Assembly: GCA_905250025.1 (NCBI GenBank)
Contig: CAJNOJ010000092.1
Coordinates: 248,001-312,000, forward strand
Source: Adineta ricciae
Lineage: Eukaryota > Rotifera > Eurotatoria > Adinetida > Adinetidae
Direction of reading: 5' to 3'
DNA length: 64,000 nt
Shown here piece by piece: positions 1-12,062 of this stretch (within the stretch, counting starts at the first letter, position 1; every line of letters starts with the position of its first letter). The translations under genes were made by a program, and so were the position numbers. The notes below the pieces were generated by a model. It searched no databases. It was not told the origin of the DNA and worked only from the letters and a program-made list of their open reading frames with translations.

Positions 1-1
1 A

Positions 2-578
2 TGCAGTTCAAATAGTGTTCGACAGAAGATACTTGGTTATTTCGTGGAAATTATTGCCATTTATTACCTTTCGACACAACATCGTGAATTTTTTATCAGT
101 TCACGTTCAACAGACATGCTCTTTCCATATCCATCAGCGGCTTTAAGGTTTCGACAGAATTTTTCCATGTTTAATGATGCCAATTTCTTCTCTGTACTCT
201 TCTAGTTCTGAAGGATGTCACACTGGTCAAGATACATCTATATTTAGTAAATTTCTCCGTAAACTATTTGATAATGGTGAAGTTCATTTTGATATGCGAC
301 AAATAAAACTTCTTCTTCAATCGGATGCATACCAATTCGTCAATAAGAAGTTGGAAAGCAAAAAAATTGGCTTCATTAACTTTTTCGATACAATTATTCA
401 TTGTCAACAAGAAACATCCTGTGGAACATTGAAATCTCTCTGTCGTGTAAAAATCAAAATGCATGTGGAACACTTTCCGAACGATATCAAGCATTTTTCC
501 ATATATCCATCGATGACTGATCGTCTATTAACATATCTAACATACGAAAATAAGTATGCATTTGAATCCTACGTGTGA
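2..578 (+). CDS. SOCS-box protein, 5' end outside the window
   Basis: I read two exons, 2..147 and 206..578, joined across a 58-nt GT-AG intron (148..205) with a pyrimidine-rich 3' end; the join keeps the frame. The last ~45 residues match a SOCS box: a start of the CGTLKSLCRVKIK type (BC-box L-x-x-x-C), then a hydrophobic RLLTYLTYE end resembling the Cul-box side. In this family the SOCS box recruits Elongin B/C and Cullin 5, so the protein would be a substrate adaptor of an E3 ubiquitin ligase, as in ankyrin-SOCS (ASB) proteins. The substrate-binding part lies outside the window, so the subfamily is open. Codon 174 (ATG) is not the start; the frame continues upstream through the intron. Confidence 0.7.
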
Positions 579-959
579 TTTGACTCTCTTATTTTCATGT
601 TTCATTTTGTTCATATATAATAATTGTGAAGTTTTCTTTTCTCGTGACAATCAATGTATATGTTTGTGTGTATGTGTGTATTTATGAAATATATGAAAGA
701 AAAAGCAACGCATAAACGGGTGGGTAGATGAGAAAGTTTCTATGATATTCCATTTCTTTTGAATATTCACCATGGTGGATTGAGAGACTATAGAAATTAT
801 TTGCATGTTTTACTCCCACTTCTTTTCTTTACAAGAAAATCATACACTCTTGGGTCCCTTTATGTACTTAAAACGCTTAGAGAATGCGTCACAAAGTGTG
901 AATGATGAAATAGTCGCAGATTTTTTTTTCTCGTTTTACTTTTGATTTCTTTCTTTTAG
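579..959. other. Intergenic, 381 bp
   Basis: No coding signal. It holds the 3' flank of the SOCS-box gene, a TG-rich patch (655-685) and the presumed 5' leader of the F-box gene, ending in a pyrimidine tract. Confidence 0.6.
943..959 (+). promoter_or_regulatory. 3' splice-acceptor-like site directly before the F-box ATG
   Basis: A pyrimidine run ending in TTTTAG touches the start codon at 960. It could end a 5'-UTR intron or be a spliced-leader trans-splice acceptor; spliced-leader trans-splicing is established in bdelloid rotifers. The sequence alone cannot separate the two. Confidence 0.4.
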
Positions 960-2915
960 ATGTCTCTAACAGATTTACCCGATGTTGCTTTACTGAAAAT
1001 TTTTCGTACATTCGACCAAATCGAATTAGTAAATTTCTATCAAAATTTTTTGTCATCAAAACGTCTGCGGAATCTGATACATCACAATCCGTGCTTATGG
1101 ACATGTATTCATATAAAATCGACCGTTGATTACAATCTATTTACATGCTTCACTCGTTTGCTAACAGCTAATGCAGCAACAATACGACAATTGGTTATAG
1201 ATGAACTGGACATCATATGTCGAAAGATTTTACTTGAAAACGGGTTTTCATTGAAGAAGTGTTTACAACTTGAAGAACTAACCATTCATGATGAACACAT
1301 TGGAAATAGTTTACACTCGACGAAATTCTGTTCAGCAACATTGAGAACTCTACGTTTAACGAATGATCAGACTAATTTCACCGAAGTGAGTTCGTCAAAT
1401 CAACTGAGAACGTTACATTTAACAATGCATTCAACAGATATTCTCAAAAATCAATTACAATCACTGACTAACTTACATTTGAAAATCATGTTTGATTATG
1501 ATCATCGTTCACACGAGATATTCTCTCGTTTACCTACCTGTTCATTGCACACTTTCACACTTAAATTTCTTTTTGTCAATAACAATTCATCTTTTCCCAA
1601 TGAATTCCATCAATATGTAAACTCTTGCCATTATCTTCATACGTTACAGCTATCCTATTTACACGGCATGTGTCCGTTTCCCCTTCATCACACTCTGAAC
1701 TATCCAAAATATCGACGATTGATCCTAATGAATATCAGCCATCTAAACCAAACGGAAGAATTCATCACTCTGCATCAGTGTACATTGCCCCCTGTGTATT
1801 TCCAATTGAACTCCGCATCCAACCTTAATCGACACTCATCTTGTATTCAACAAACATATTGGCATACGAATCAATTGCTGTCTCTCGATTATATCCAATG
1901 TGTTACGACATCGGTCGAACTCCTCAATGAATACAATATCACATGGTCCGACAAGAATGGTAAAAGCCAATCATTCGAATCGTACTTTCTTCGTTCGGTA
2001 TATAATATCCCACATATAATAGTGCCTCTTCGTAAGTTAATTATCACTAAATTTGAATTAAGTCTTGATGGTCTGGTTACATTGATGACGAATTTATCAT
2101 TATTAACTGATTTGATTATATCAGATGGTAAAATTGATCAAATGGGATCAGGAATATGGGATTTAAAACGTATTCTGGATACTCCAATTGTTACAGTACA
2201 ATCGAATGTCAAGACAGTGATTATGAATAATATTCGCATGTCTCGACGGACAATCGTGAAATTTTCCTTTCTCACCCGACAATTAGCTTCTCTGACATTG
2301 CACAATGTAAACGTCTTGGATAGAACATTACAGTCAGATTTTCTGACTTTTCTCAAACAAGTTGCGCATCAAACCAGTCAGTTCCGATGGTCGCATTTGC
2401 AATCCTTGACGTTAGGTACGTGCGAAACGAGAAAATCTTTGTTTCATATAAGAAGAATCTTTCTTTTAGGAAAGAATATGATTAATCAACAAAATCTTTG
2501 TTCATTTATTCCGACACATCCTCATCAACTTTATTCGACAAATCTCGCTCATCTTCGTTTTATTATACATGATCAAACCTTGTTCGAACCGACAGACATA
2601 TTTTTGAAGTCGATGAAGAAACTCATCAGAATGTATTCGAATTTATCGTCATTTATCATCGAACTCACTCGGAAATACGATGCACATTTTCTTTTACGTA
2701 ATCAAATACAAACAGTATTCGAAAGCAATGTAAACAGGAGAGTTGATGTATTTTCAACGAACAACGACTGTGCCTTTCGGTTTTGTTTTGGTAAAAACAT
2801 CTCCGTTGAAGATGATGACGATAGTCAATCTTCTGTTAATCAAAAGAAACGAACATTCTGTGGCATTCCATTATTTCAATCGAATAAACAGCGAAAATTA
2901 AATGTTTTTTTCTAA
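960..2915 (+). CDS. F-box protein with degenerate leucine-rich repeats
   Basis: Single-exon ORF of 651 residues. Residues ~3-48 form an F-box (LTDLPDVALLKIF start, then a basic/aromatic segment with LRNLIHHNPCLW), the Skp1-binding module of SCF ubiquitin ligases. The rest is rich in spaced leucine motifs (LRTLRLT, LRTLHLT, LTNLHLK, LHTLQLS, LTDLIIS, LASLTLHNV), as in degenerate LRR arrays of FBXL-like substrate receptors. A short acidic run (EDDDDSQSS) and a basic tail end the protein. AT-rich sequence with AATAAA follows the stop. Start chosen because the F-box begins within three residues and an acceptor abuts the ATG. The target protein cannot be predicted. Confidence 0.85.
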   Translation: MSLTDLPDVALLKIFRTFDQIELVNFYQNFLSSKRLRNLIHHNPCLWTCIHIKSTVDYNLFTCFTRLLTANAATIRQLVIDELDIICRKILLENGFSLKKCLQLEELTIHDEHIGNSLHSTKFCSATLRTLRLTNDQTNFTEVSSSNQLRTLHLTMHSTDILKNQLQSLTNLHLKIMFDYDHRSHEIFSRLPTCSLHTFTLKFLFVNNNSSFPNEFHQYVNSCHYLHTLQLSYLHGMCPFPLHHTLNYPKYRRLILMNISHLNQTEEFITLHQCTLPPVYFQLNSASNLNRHSSCIQQTYWHTNQLLSLDYIQCVTTSVELLNEYNITWSDKNGKSQSFESYFLRSVYNIPHIIVPLRKLIITKFELSLDGLVTLMTNLSLLTDLIISDGKIDQMGSGIWDLKRILDTPIVTVQSNVKTVIMNNIRMSRRTIVKFSFLTRQLASLTLHNVNVLDRTLQSDFLTFLKQVAHQTSQFRWSHLQSLTLGTCETRKSLFHIRRIFLLGKNMINQQNLCSFIPTHPHQLYSTNLAHLRFIIHDQTLFEPTDIFLKSMKKLIRMYSNLSSFIIELTRKYDAHFLLRNQIQTVFESNVNRRVDVFSTNNDCAFRFCFGKNISVEDDDDSQSSVNQKKRTFCGIPLFQSNKQRKLNVFF

Positions 2916-2966
2916 AAAAATTTTTGTTTTTTTTCTTAATAATAAATTTTTTACTTGATTTTTTTA

Positions 2967-3248
2967 TCAGTATACAAGTAGATGTGCCAATCTTGTATTT
3001 ATTAGATTATTGAACGAATGAAAATTCTCCTTCTTTGATTTCAATTCCGTCCATAAGGTAAGCAGCTTTTGATCTACTTTTTTTTGACAGATAGCTTGAG
3101 TGTCATTGAACGAAATGGAAGCCAATAGGAAAACACGTTCTATGCTCGTTCGTTCGCTCGACAGAAATGCGACTGGAACATGTCTGTCAAAAGCAAAAAT
3201 AGCATAGGCCACCACAAAGTTTACCAATCTTTTCTCGCAAAAATGCAT
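2967..3248 (-). CDS. Hypothetical 93-aa protein, uncertain
   Basis: An open frame convergent with the F-box gene, 51 bp from its stop. The translation has balanced, protein-like composition (hydrophobic first half, Lys/Leu-rich helical second half) but no family I recognise. An in-frame stop lies about 13 codons upstream, and I could not connect an upstream exon in frame. It may be a small gene, a terminal exon or chance. Confidence 0.25.
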   Translation of the reverse strand: MHFCEKRLVNFVVAYAIFAFDRHVPVAFLSSERTSIERVFLLASISFNDTQAICQKKVDQKLLTLWTELKSKKENFHSFNNLINTRLAHLLVY

Positions 3249-3544
3249 TTTTCTTTCCAGAACATTTCGTAGAGAGTGTGTCTTTTCTTACGTTTATTTC
3301 TAAGAGATTATGCTCATTCGAGGAAATCTATGTTAGAGGAACGATGAAATCAACCTATTCTTTCTTTTTTTCACAGAATACATCAAATCATTTGCATGAA
3401 TAACGCATGCTTGATGTTCAGAAAGGAAAACTATAGAATAGATTGTAAGGTTTGAGTTAGTATGAGTTCTCTACACAACCGTGAGTATGAAAAGTTTCTC
3501 ACGATAATTTTCGCAATTGTTTTTCTTTGAAAGTCTTTTGCTGC

Positions 3545-5705
3545 ATGAAATCAAGAGAACCAAATTCAACGACGAATAATCCTACAACTATGAATTTTCT
3601 TCAGTTACCGGGAAAAACAGCAGCGGCGACAAATAAACCACGTGCTCAAGTAAAGTTTCCATTTGAACGCTGTGTAATCGATGTTTACTTTTTCGTTTAG
3701 GTCGCTTTAGCTCCTCAGCATGGTAAGCGAAATATTAGTTCAACGTCGTTTAATTTCTATATTGACAGGTTTAATGGATTGGATACGCAAAATGAATAAT
3801 ACTCCGAATATTTCGGGAACCAATGGGAAGTTATTGACTGTTACAGAAGAGGAACTAGCTAAACATAATAAGAAAACCGATTGTTGGGCAGCTATCAGCG
3901 GTAACGAATAGTCCTCGTCTGTCCCTACGCGAAAATCATTGTTAATCTTGTTGATTATTAGGAAATGTATACAATATCACTCCATATCTGGATTATCATC
4001 CAGGAGGGGTAGATGAAATCATGAAAGGTGCTGGTATTGATGCTACAGCACTTTTTCAAGAGATACATTCTTGGGTTTGTTAAACTATCTTGAACAGAAT
4101 TGTTTACAAACGAACTATTTTCAGGTCAACTTTGGTTCTATGTTAGAAAAATGTCTCGTCGGTCGACTAGTGACAAAACACGGTCCAATAGATGGAGCAT
4201 TAGCCAAAAAAAAGTCTTTACCTTCCCGACTCCGATTCGATTTTCGACAGCCGGATTCGAAAAGTTTGACTCTGTTCATATATACGACATGCTTGACGTT
4301 AACTGTTGAGAAAATCTTTGTTAATATTGAAAATGGCAAAAATCTTACTATTCTTATTTTTATTGATGGGTTCGTTCATACAATATCGATAGGTGAATAT
4401 TATTCTGATATTTGTAAAGCGCAAAAAACCTTTTTGATTGTTGTAGAATTACTTGAATTAGTTACAAATGATTTCAATGGTAAAAAGAAAAGAATTTGAA
4501 AATAAGTATGGAATGATTGTCTTTTAAAATAGTACGAATCTCATCGAATAAGCAAGATCAAATTGAAATTGATCTGAAAAAACAAACAGATCAAATGTGG
4601 AAATCTGTGGGAAAGTTTGCTTCGAACCATTTATCAATTTGTCCAATGCAAGATTTCGGTATGTTTATAAAGCGTATTCGATCAACACAATGTAAGATAT
4701 CTATTTTCATCTAGAGCCCATATACTTCAATGCCACGCTGATAAAACGAACATCAGTGACACATGATAGTGACTGGTACACATTCTCTCTTCCATCGAAT
4801 GTTTTCATGTTACCTCCGATTGGATACCACATTCGATTGCAGCGAACCAAAGATGGTTTGTTTTTCCTCTTGAACTCTTTCGTTTATGTCCATTCAATGA
4901 TTACATTTAGGTGTAATTATTACGAAACCATACACAGTTGTAAACAAATTAGACGAAGAAAACAAATCGTTATCTGAACATACAATTGAACTGCTAATCA
5001 AACATTACATTGATCGAACAATGACTCCAATGTTACAACAGCTATCTATTGGTATAGAAATACACATGCAATAACATGACTTTCAACAGAAGTTGTTCTT
5101 TTGCTAGGTGATACAATAGAAATGAGTTCAGCTGAAGGCGCTTTTGACACTGCTCGAATTGATATGTGTCGCACATTAGTTCTCATTGCAGCTGGTACTG
5201 GTCTGACACCAATGATCCGAATTTTGAACTACGCTACTAAGCAAATTGATAATGAACAGAATCGAGATATATTTCTACTGTTCTTTAACAAAACTCAAAA
5301 GGATATTCTGTGTGGTGCGGAGTTACAAGCAATGTCAGAAAAGTATAAGTAAGTAAGCATACAGAAAACTATCATGAACATTTCAAAACACACAAAATGT
5401 CTTTATGTCTACAGATTTACTGTCCATAATATTCTTTCGCGGCCGGAGTCGGATTGGACAGGTGAAACGGGCTATATACGTGGTGAGCTTCTCCATCGAT
5501 TGTTACCGGAACCACCTTCCAAAACCAACGTTACAAATACGCTTGTTTGCGTTTGCGGACCCGCACCATTTTCAAAACTAGCTTTCGAGTACGTTTTTCT
5601 CCAAGAACCAGGGCTCTTCACTCTCATAAATTGTTTTTTTTCCTTTCTAGTCTATTAAAAGAACATGGCTACAACGACAGTCATTTACATTTATTCCTGG
5701 GATAA
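3545..5705 (+). CDS. CYB5R4: Cytochrome b5 reductase 4 (NCB5OR)
   Basis: Twelve exons reconstructed: 3545-3649, 3701-3722, 3769-3900, 3962-4074, 4125-4392, 4447-4479, 4533-4658, 4715-4855, 4911-5051, 5108-5348, 5415-5588, 5651-5705, all with GT-AG introns of about 46-66 nt. Domain order is the family's: a short leader with the conserved LMDWIRK; a cytochrome b5 domain with both haem histidines (YHPGG and QEIHSW); a CS-like beta-sandwich after LVGRLV; then FAD- and NAD-binding modules with KPYTVV (RxYT-like) and AAGTGLTPM, ending in HLHLFLG. In animals this is a soluble NAD(P)H oxidoreductase linked to ER lipid desaturation and redox balance. The ATG at 3545 is the first in frame; 3590 is an alternative start. 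The gene looks intact. Confidence 0.95.
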
Positions 5706-5766
5706 TAACAAGCTCGAATAATTTAACAGCGAGATTATTTCCTTTTTTTTATAAACAAGAAAATTA

Positions 5767-6613
5767 CTATTTTGTTGGCAAACATAAATATTGAAGCGCG
5801 AACTGTTTTAGTTTGTCTTTTACTTCACCACGATGATTTGTCACACCGTGATTATCACCATCGTAGAGAACAAGCTCTTTCGGTTCACCGGCTAACCGAT
5901 ACAATTGTTCTGAGCATCGAAATGGCAAACACTGATCACCTTTCCCGTGAATGAACAAACATGCTTTACCCATTTGAGCTAATTGACTAACACTGTTTGC
6001 ACCGGCAGTTTGTGACGCAACCGTAGCTAATGATGAGCAAACGAGAATCGAGTTGCTTTTTGAAATGAATATGAAAAGAAATGTTTCGTCTCTCACCGAT
6101 CGCTCTGACGAGCCTATGCTGAACACCTGTTGAGATAACAACAGCACCGCCGAATGACCATCCTATAAGCACTACTCGTTCAATCTGATATTTGGATACT
6201 AGTAAATCAATGGTTTCGATAACATCTTGAACCTAATTAAAGTAAATCGTTTCTGTTTGCTATTGTTAATTGAAAATTGAAACTCACGCATGGTTCTAGA
6301 TCACCTGGATATCGATAATCCATCTGCACTGAAATTATATTTGGATATTCCTGCATTTCTTTTGCTAAATCAGGATAAATAGCCTATAGAATACGATGAA
6401 ATTCATTTCCTGTCGAATAAAGCGAACATACAGCGGGTCCTGTATAACCTAGAACAAAGCTAAAAACTAATTGTTTCAACTAATATCATCGAAAATTTTA
6501 CCTCCACCAGCTCCAGCAACCATAATCAAAGTACCACATGGGTAATTGCATTGTTGCACATTTTTCGATATGTAGACACGTATATTTGCATGACGCTCGT
6601 TAGTATTCATCAT
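5767..6613 (-). CDS. Alpha/beta hydrolase
   Basis: Spliced minus-strand gene of about five exons. The nucleophile elbow is GWSFGG (exon near 6150), the acid is probably in HGKGDQCLP and the histidine in DGDNHGV, giving a complete Ser-Asp-His triad; an early VAGAGGG loop fits an oxyanion hole. Length (~225 aa) and spacing resemble dienelactone-hydrolase/TEX30-like small hydrolases. Substrate unknown; no signal peptide. I start at the ATG at 6613 just after an acceptor-like CTAG. A possible upstream exon (6665-6760, containing MSPEHRA) is open but I could not join it in frame, so the N-terminus is uncertain. Convergent with CYB5R4, 61 bp between stops. Confidence 0.75.
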
Positions 6614-6819
6614 CTAGGAAATGCTTACTAATAGTGCAATTCAGATGCTTTCTTTTGCCCTTAATGACCTAAAACTAATGCGCGGTGTTCTGGTGACATC
6701 TTCAATTTTATGATCATTGATTGGTAGCATCTGATACCAATTAAAGTGTATCGCATTGTCGACCACTCTAGTTAATCAATTCATTCGGTTTTTCCTAAAA
6801 CTATCTACAAGATTGCACT

Positions 6820-7605
6820 ATGGTAATACATATCTAATCTTCATGGAATTCTCCCAAGTTCATTTTTAATTTCCATTTAGTCGTCATTCTTGAAAGACTT
6901 GCCTTGTCGAAATCCAGAGAGTTTTTCAAGGTTCCATGCTCCACCGGGCGCCGTTCGGCAGATGGTAAACTCATAAAATTTATATATCAATCTCAGTTTA
7001 ACAAAAACCAAGTTCTTTCTAGTCTGTCCGGCCGACATATACCGCCAAACTCGATACAAACGTTAAAGGTATTGAAGCATGGAGAACAATTTCACATAGT
7101 GTGATAAACAAAAAATAGATGAGACTATTTCTGAAACGTCTCATGTGAGAGTTCAGCTGCACTAAGATTAGAAAGCTTTCATCGTATTCACGCAAATGAT
7201 TGAAGGTCCTGAAAGACTGTTTGAGGTTAATCAATACAGACAAACAGACTACAAAAAACATTTCTCTATAGTAAATAGAGTTTCTCTTAATTGACTCAAG
7301 CGTTATAATGGTTTCACCTAGAATGAACTTGTTTTCTCATAGAAATTATCAATGATTCTGTTCCATTGCTTATTCACCGCTTGTCACAATTACCAGTAGG
7401 CAACAAAATCTGCATCTTTGATATTATTTTTCGGTGCTTTTTTTTCTAGAAAGATGAATCTCGAAAACGACCGATGCCCGATGATGAAAGCGAGGTGCCG
7501 TCCTTTTCGATCGAACAGTCCAAGCGAAGTAAACAAACGATATCGAACAATTCCAATCAAGCGCAAACATCGAATCCAATCGATGGTGACGAGGATTTTT
7601 CATAA
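6820..7605 (+). CDS. Small four-exon protein with acidic tail, unknown function
   Basis: No single frame shows this gene. I join 6820-6822 (ATG only), 6881-6964, 7023-7100 and 7450-7605 (TAA at 7603), all with GT-AG borders and phase-0 junctions, giving 106 residues. The body starts SSFLKDLPCRNPESF, the middle has IEAWRTISHS, and the tail is charged (SRKRPMPDDESEVP) ending in GDEDFS. No family recognised; the basic-acidic tail suggests a nuclear or adaptor protein, a guess only. The last intron (349 nt) is long for this window. Divergent from the hydrolase gene, with about 200 bp between starts. Confidence 0.5.
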
Positions 7606-7724
7606 TTTTATTATTTTCTTTCTTTATTTTTTCTGTCAAAAATCAGAAGAAAAAATAAATAGCTCTTTGTACAGTAAAAGATATCTAAACACACACATAC
7701 ATCACCGGTCATCGAGGCTTCTTT

Positions 7725-10662
7725 TTAACTGTTAATATTCAAAGTCACGATTTTGCTACTTGTCATTGACGTCAATGGACTTGTACATGGAATCATTGGT
7801 ATCGTTTCACGTAAATTATAACTTTCCGTTATGGGAACACGCTGATGTTCTAGCATTTGAAACCAATGATCACGATTGATTCCTTCGAAATGCGCGCCGA
7901 TTCCAACACAGCCGATTAGCTCATTTGAACCGACACGATCGTAATCGATGACTTTGAAAATCAGATCGGTATCCGACAGTGAATCAACAGCGACATCGAA
8001 CTCTAAACTTTCATTATATGTAGGATTGAGAGTGTTTGACAAAACCGACGTTTTCTTCTTGCGAATTTTTTTGCCATGGATAAGTAGAATAACTTTCACA
8101 TATGGATCTGATTTACCCGTGATATCCATGGGTTTCAATGAGCTTGCTTTGACAATTGTTACTGTGACCCGCTTTGCGTTTGGTAAATAACATAACGAAA
8201 CAGTTAATTCGCCGAGATCAGGGTCGCTCTAGAGAACACAAAGTAGAAACATTAGAAATGAGTCGGTCGAGTACAGAGAAAAAGAAAGAGTATTGATTAA
8301 TAATTGATCAAAAATTCATTAAAAGCAGCCGAAAGTAAACACTTTCGAACAAGGCTATATTTGATGATCAAAGAATATCGCATAACCTTTTTACGCAAGA
8401 AATGAGCGTGCTACGTCTAGTCATCTTACCTTCATTCATTTTCACTTCTCCATAAAATAAACCGCTTCTAATCATAGCTGTCTCTGCCGTCAGAGCCATC
8501 GTATCACAAGAACGAATCTATATTTAATTTCTTTTTTGCTAAACAGTCGTTTCCGATTTAACTTAGAGTGCTGATTTTCTAGTTTGTAAATAAGTCTTCT
8601 CGGAAAAGAAATTCAATCCCACGGAAAGCTGATCTTGAAACTTTCATGATAATCACATGAAAGTTCATTTGTGTTCTCAGCATAGACTGACATTCGAATA
8701 ATAATTATTCTTCTATTTAAAAATATCATGCATAAGTTTGCATTTTAAACACTATCATTAGTAATTATACGGAAGTTTTTTTTTCTTCTGTTCGATAAAT
8801 TTGTTTAATTTTAAGAAACACAAAGCAAGCGGCGCTTGTTTTTTCACTCTATGTATATATAGTTTATGTCGTTTGTTCTCACTCAGCTTACGATCATGTT
8901 GTTTGATTAGAATTGCATGTTATGTTACTCTCTTTATCAACTAAGTCTCGATGGAATTTCCTCAGCCTCGAACGGTCTCTTTTTTTATGTTCTCTAATGA
9001 ATGAGAGAGAGACGATGTTGATTGCTCGTCAAATGTTGTTATCGTATTACCGTTATTAATTTTCATTCAGGTTAAGCATACATGTGTGCATCCGACGATG
9101 ACAAGCGAATAAATACCTTGTTTTCTCTTTCGTCTTGTTTCCATTGTTACTCCTCACATTAGGATCTAATTAATAATGTAGACAGCAATAGTCTGTCAAA
9201 CGAATGTTGACATTCTATTTTTTTTCTCTCCTTCTCGTTTAGTTAACAAACAACGAATGATCAATAGACAAATAGAAATCGAGCTTGTTAGAATACAACG
9301 AGTGATTTGTCGTGTGAACGGACAGATCGGAACGGATGTTCACATCGACGAAAATTTGATAGAATATGTTCGATTACTAGTAGTCACCCTTTTTTGTTTT
9401 CTACATTCCCGGTTAATTTCCGGCATGTGCTATATTTATCCATAGACAAGCAAAAGAAAAGATGTTATGATTGAAAATCAACTTACTTCAGTTCCAGGAA
9501 CAATGCTTCGATTAAATGTTATATCTTGTGAGGTTATATCAGGAATGGATGAGACATCATCGATCTTGACTGTGCCGATGAGACTTCGTTTGCTTGGCCG
9601 ACCGAAATCGTAGACAGATAAAAGTAAGATTCGCCGACGTAATTCTTCATAGCCGATTTGAAATTGAAAAACTTCGTTAAATTGGGGCGATTGAGTTCGT
9701 TTGGAAACTTTCGTCTGAAACTTTCGGCGTCGGTCGGGTAACAAAACAACTTTGATGAATGGATCTGGCGGTATCTTCGAGTTGACATCTCGATATGGAA
9801 GATTATCAATCGATACAACATTGACAATTAGTGATGATGTTTGTTGATTATAATTGACTGTAAATGTTAGTTTTCCACAGCCATATGTTGGATCTGTTTG
9901 CGACGTTTGTTTTATGTAAAGATCTGGTTGAAGTTTGCCTAAGTTACCATTTAAGTAACGAAGTGCTTTAAGACCGTTCAAGCCGGGAATTTCGACTGTT
10001 TCAACCGATTCCATTCGACGCATTGGTCGTCGTATCGGATACGTACATGTCGTATCAGTAGATTGTCGGATAAGAGATCGTGATCGGCCGAGAAGTTTTG
10101 TCGTTACATCAGTTATCGTATTGCTATCATTGTTATCATTTGATCGAAAATTGATCTCCATTGTTGGATTATCATGATAGATTGGTTGAGAGAAGGATTT
10201 ATCTTCATTGTGGGAAGTTATTGGTACATCTGTTTGATTGGATTCGGAGACATGACGACGAAGAATACTCTGAGGGTGCGACAAACGATCGGTGATTGTT
10301 TTAAAGTTTGACAGAAGTTTCGGCGACGTTAGAGGTGATGTCATGGGTAAGAGACGCGAGATTTTCTGCGAATTGGGTGACGTTGATTGATTGGAGCGTG
10401 GTGTGGGTGTAGATTTGAGAGAATTTAATCGTGAATGATTTGTGTGCTCGCTAGATGAAACAGATGAGCTTGATGAAGATTCTGATGGACGTGCATTAAA
10501 TGCATCTTCATTAGTCGTCAAATCGTTAGTGGCAGTCGCCGAAAATGGTAATTTAATATTGTCAACTGTTTGACGAAATTTATCAACGAGAAGATTCTTC
10601 GGTGACGATAATCTTTCCACTTGATTTTCGACAAACGAACGTATATTAAACATGTCATTCAT
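7725..10662 (-). CDS. Synaptotagmin-like protein with tandem C2 domains
   Basis: Two exons joined in phase 0: 10662..9487 (392 codons) and 8228..7725 (167 codons plus stop), ~559 residues. The N-terminal half is Ser/Thr-rich and disordered with no membrane segment. C2A begins YGCGKLTFTVNYN; its first loop has acidic residues, but the second reads YDFGRPSKR where calcium-binding synaptotagmins have DFD, so one ligand is missing. C2B begins DLGELTVSLCYLP and keeps LKPMDITGKSDPYVK plus IDYDRVGSNE, so calcium binding is plausible. The family acts in calcium-regulated membrane fusion; lack of a membrane anchor resembles the SYT17/rabphilin side. Start: first ATG at 10662. An upstream acceptor-like site leaves room for another 5' exon. 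Confidence 0.85.
8229..9486 (-). other. Long (1,258 nt) intron between C2A and C2B exons
   Basis: About twenty times the usual intron length here. I see no convincing nested gene. A short minus-strand open stretch near 8430-8505 starts with an ATG (MALTAETAMIRSG) and ends at a good donor, but its phase (1) does not fit the phase-0 C2B exon. Confidence 0.6.
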
Positions 10663-10960
10663 AATTGAAAACAAAATTCTTTTATCTACAAGAAAAGCAA
10701 AGAATAAGAAGAAAAAAAGAAAATCATCGACGATCGACTATTGTCTAACGAATGAAAGAGGAAATTTATTCTTGAGGGAATCGTTTATTATGCATACTTG
10801 ATTGAAATCCAAAACAAAATAGAAGAGATGAGAAGGCAAAAAAAAACAAATAGACGATTAGTAAATCTATAGAAGGAAAAAACTGGTTGAGGGTTAATAG
10901 AAATGATAAGAATAAAACTGGTTTACTACTCATTCATGCTCTGAAATCGGAAACAATAGA

Positions 10961-11040
10961 GAGACGTGTCGAGAGAAAAGAGAGACAGAGAGGGATAGAG
11001 AGAGAGAGAGAAAAAGAGACAGAGAGAAAGGAAGAAAAGA
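10961..11040. repeat. Purine-rich (GA)n microsatellite
   Basis: About 80 nt almost free of pyrimidines on the plus strand, with interrupted GAGAGA and AAAGAGACAGAG units. Confidence 0.85.
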
Positions 11041-12028
11041 ATTGCCGAACATAGCTTGTGTTTTCTCATTAGAACAAAAGCGGAATTCCAATGATGCAAT
11101 TTTTAATAAAATTGATTGAATAGATTTCCAAAATTAGATTTTCTTACAAAGTCGAGGTACTTTCAAAGCATACCGGAGGAGAAAAAGAGATGTAGCTACT
11201 AGAAAATAAACCAAAGTACTTACTTATCTGGGTTGATAATTAATCCTTTTCGTCTTGGAACATAGTGAGCAGGAATGCGGTACATTAATAAGATAGGAAG
11301 TACTTCCACATTTTGAAAAAAAAAACTTGACTTATAAATTGATCAGACATCGGAAGACGCAGCGTGAAGAACGTAAATTCAAAGTCTCATCAACGTGTCG
11401 ATGAAGTTCTCTTTCAAACATGACTAATCTTCTCATGATCAGGCCGATTTATTGTGATGCGTGACATAACAGAAGAAGTCATGACCAGAGAATAGGAGGG
11501 GAAAGGAAGACAAAACATACTTTTCTTTCACTGCACACTTGCTTGGCTAACTTTCTATACTAGATTTGCTCTAGTAGAAGACTGTCGTTTCCTTTTGTCA
11601 TTTTAATTATCATTTCCTTATATTCATATTTCTTTTCTTTCTTTTCTTAAGTTACACATATTCATCTAGTATTTCTCTTCTTCATGTCGCATTTGGCCAA
11701 CAGCTTTTTGTGTAGATTCCGAATTCCTCCAGAGACATACTCACCAAAAAGAAACGCGAATGAAACAGCAAAACAACTTAGAGTAAACTATCATCATATT
11801 CGCAACTGCAAAATTATATGTCTCGAATCATGAAATGTTAACCTTTCTACTTCTTCGTACACGTATATAGAAATAATAACTCCATAACAATAGACTTTCT
11901 AGGAAACACGAAGAAAAGAAAAAGAAAAACATCAACTACTACCAGCGAAGAAGATGGAAAATAGTGCGTAAGGTTTCATTCGATGATTTGTTTATTTAAT
12001 CATGAACGTCTCTAATCTAGACCATCCC

Positions 12029-12062
12029 ATATATATATATATTTTTTTATATATATTTATAT
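12029..12062. repeat. (TA)n / T-run tract
   Basis: Alternating AT broken by a seven-T run. Confidence 0.85.

Noticed and set aside
8430..8510. Possible alternative first exon in the synaptotagmin intron
   Set aside because: Good donor, but phase 1 leads to a stop when joined to the phase-0 C2B exon.
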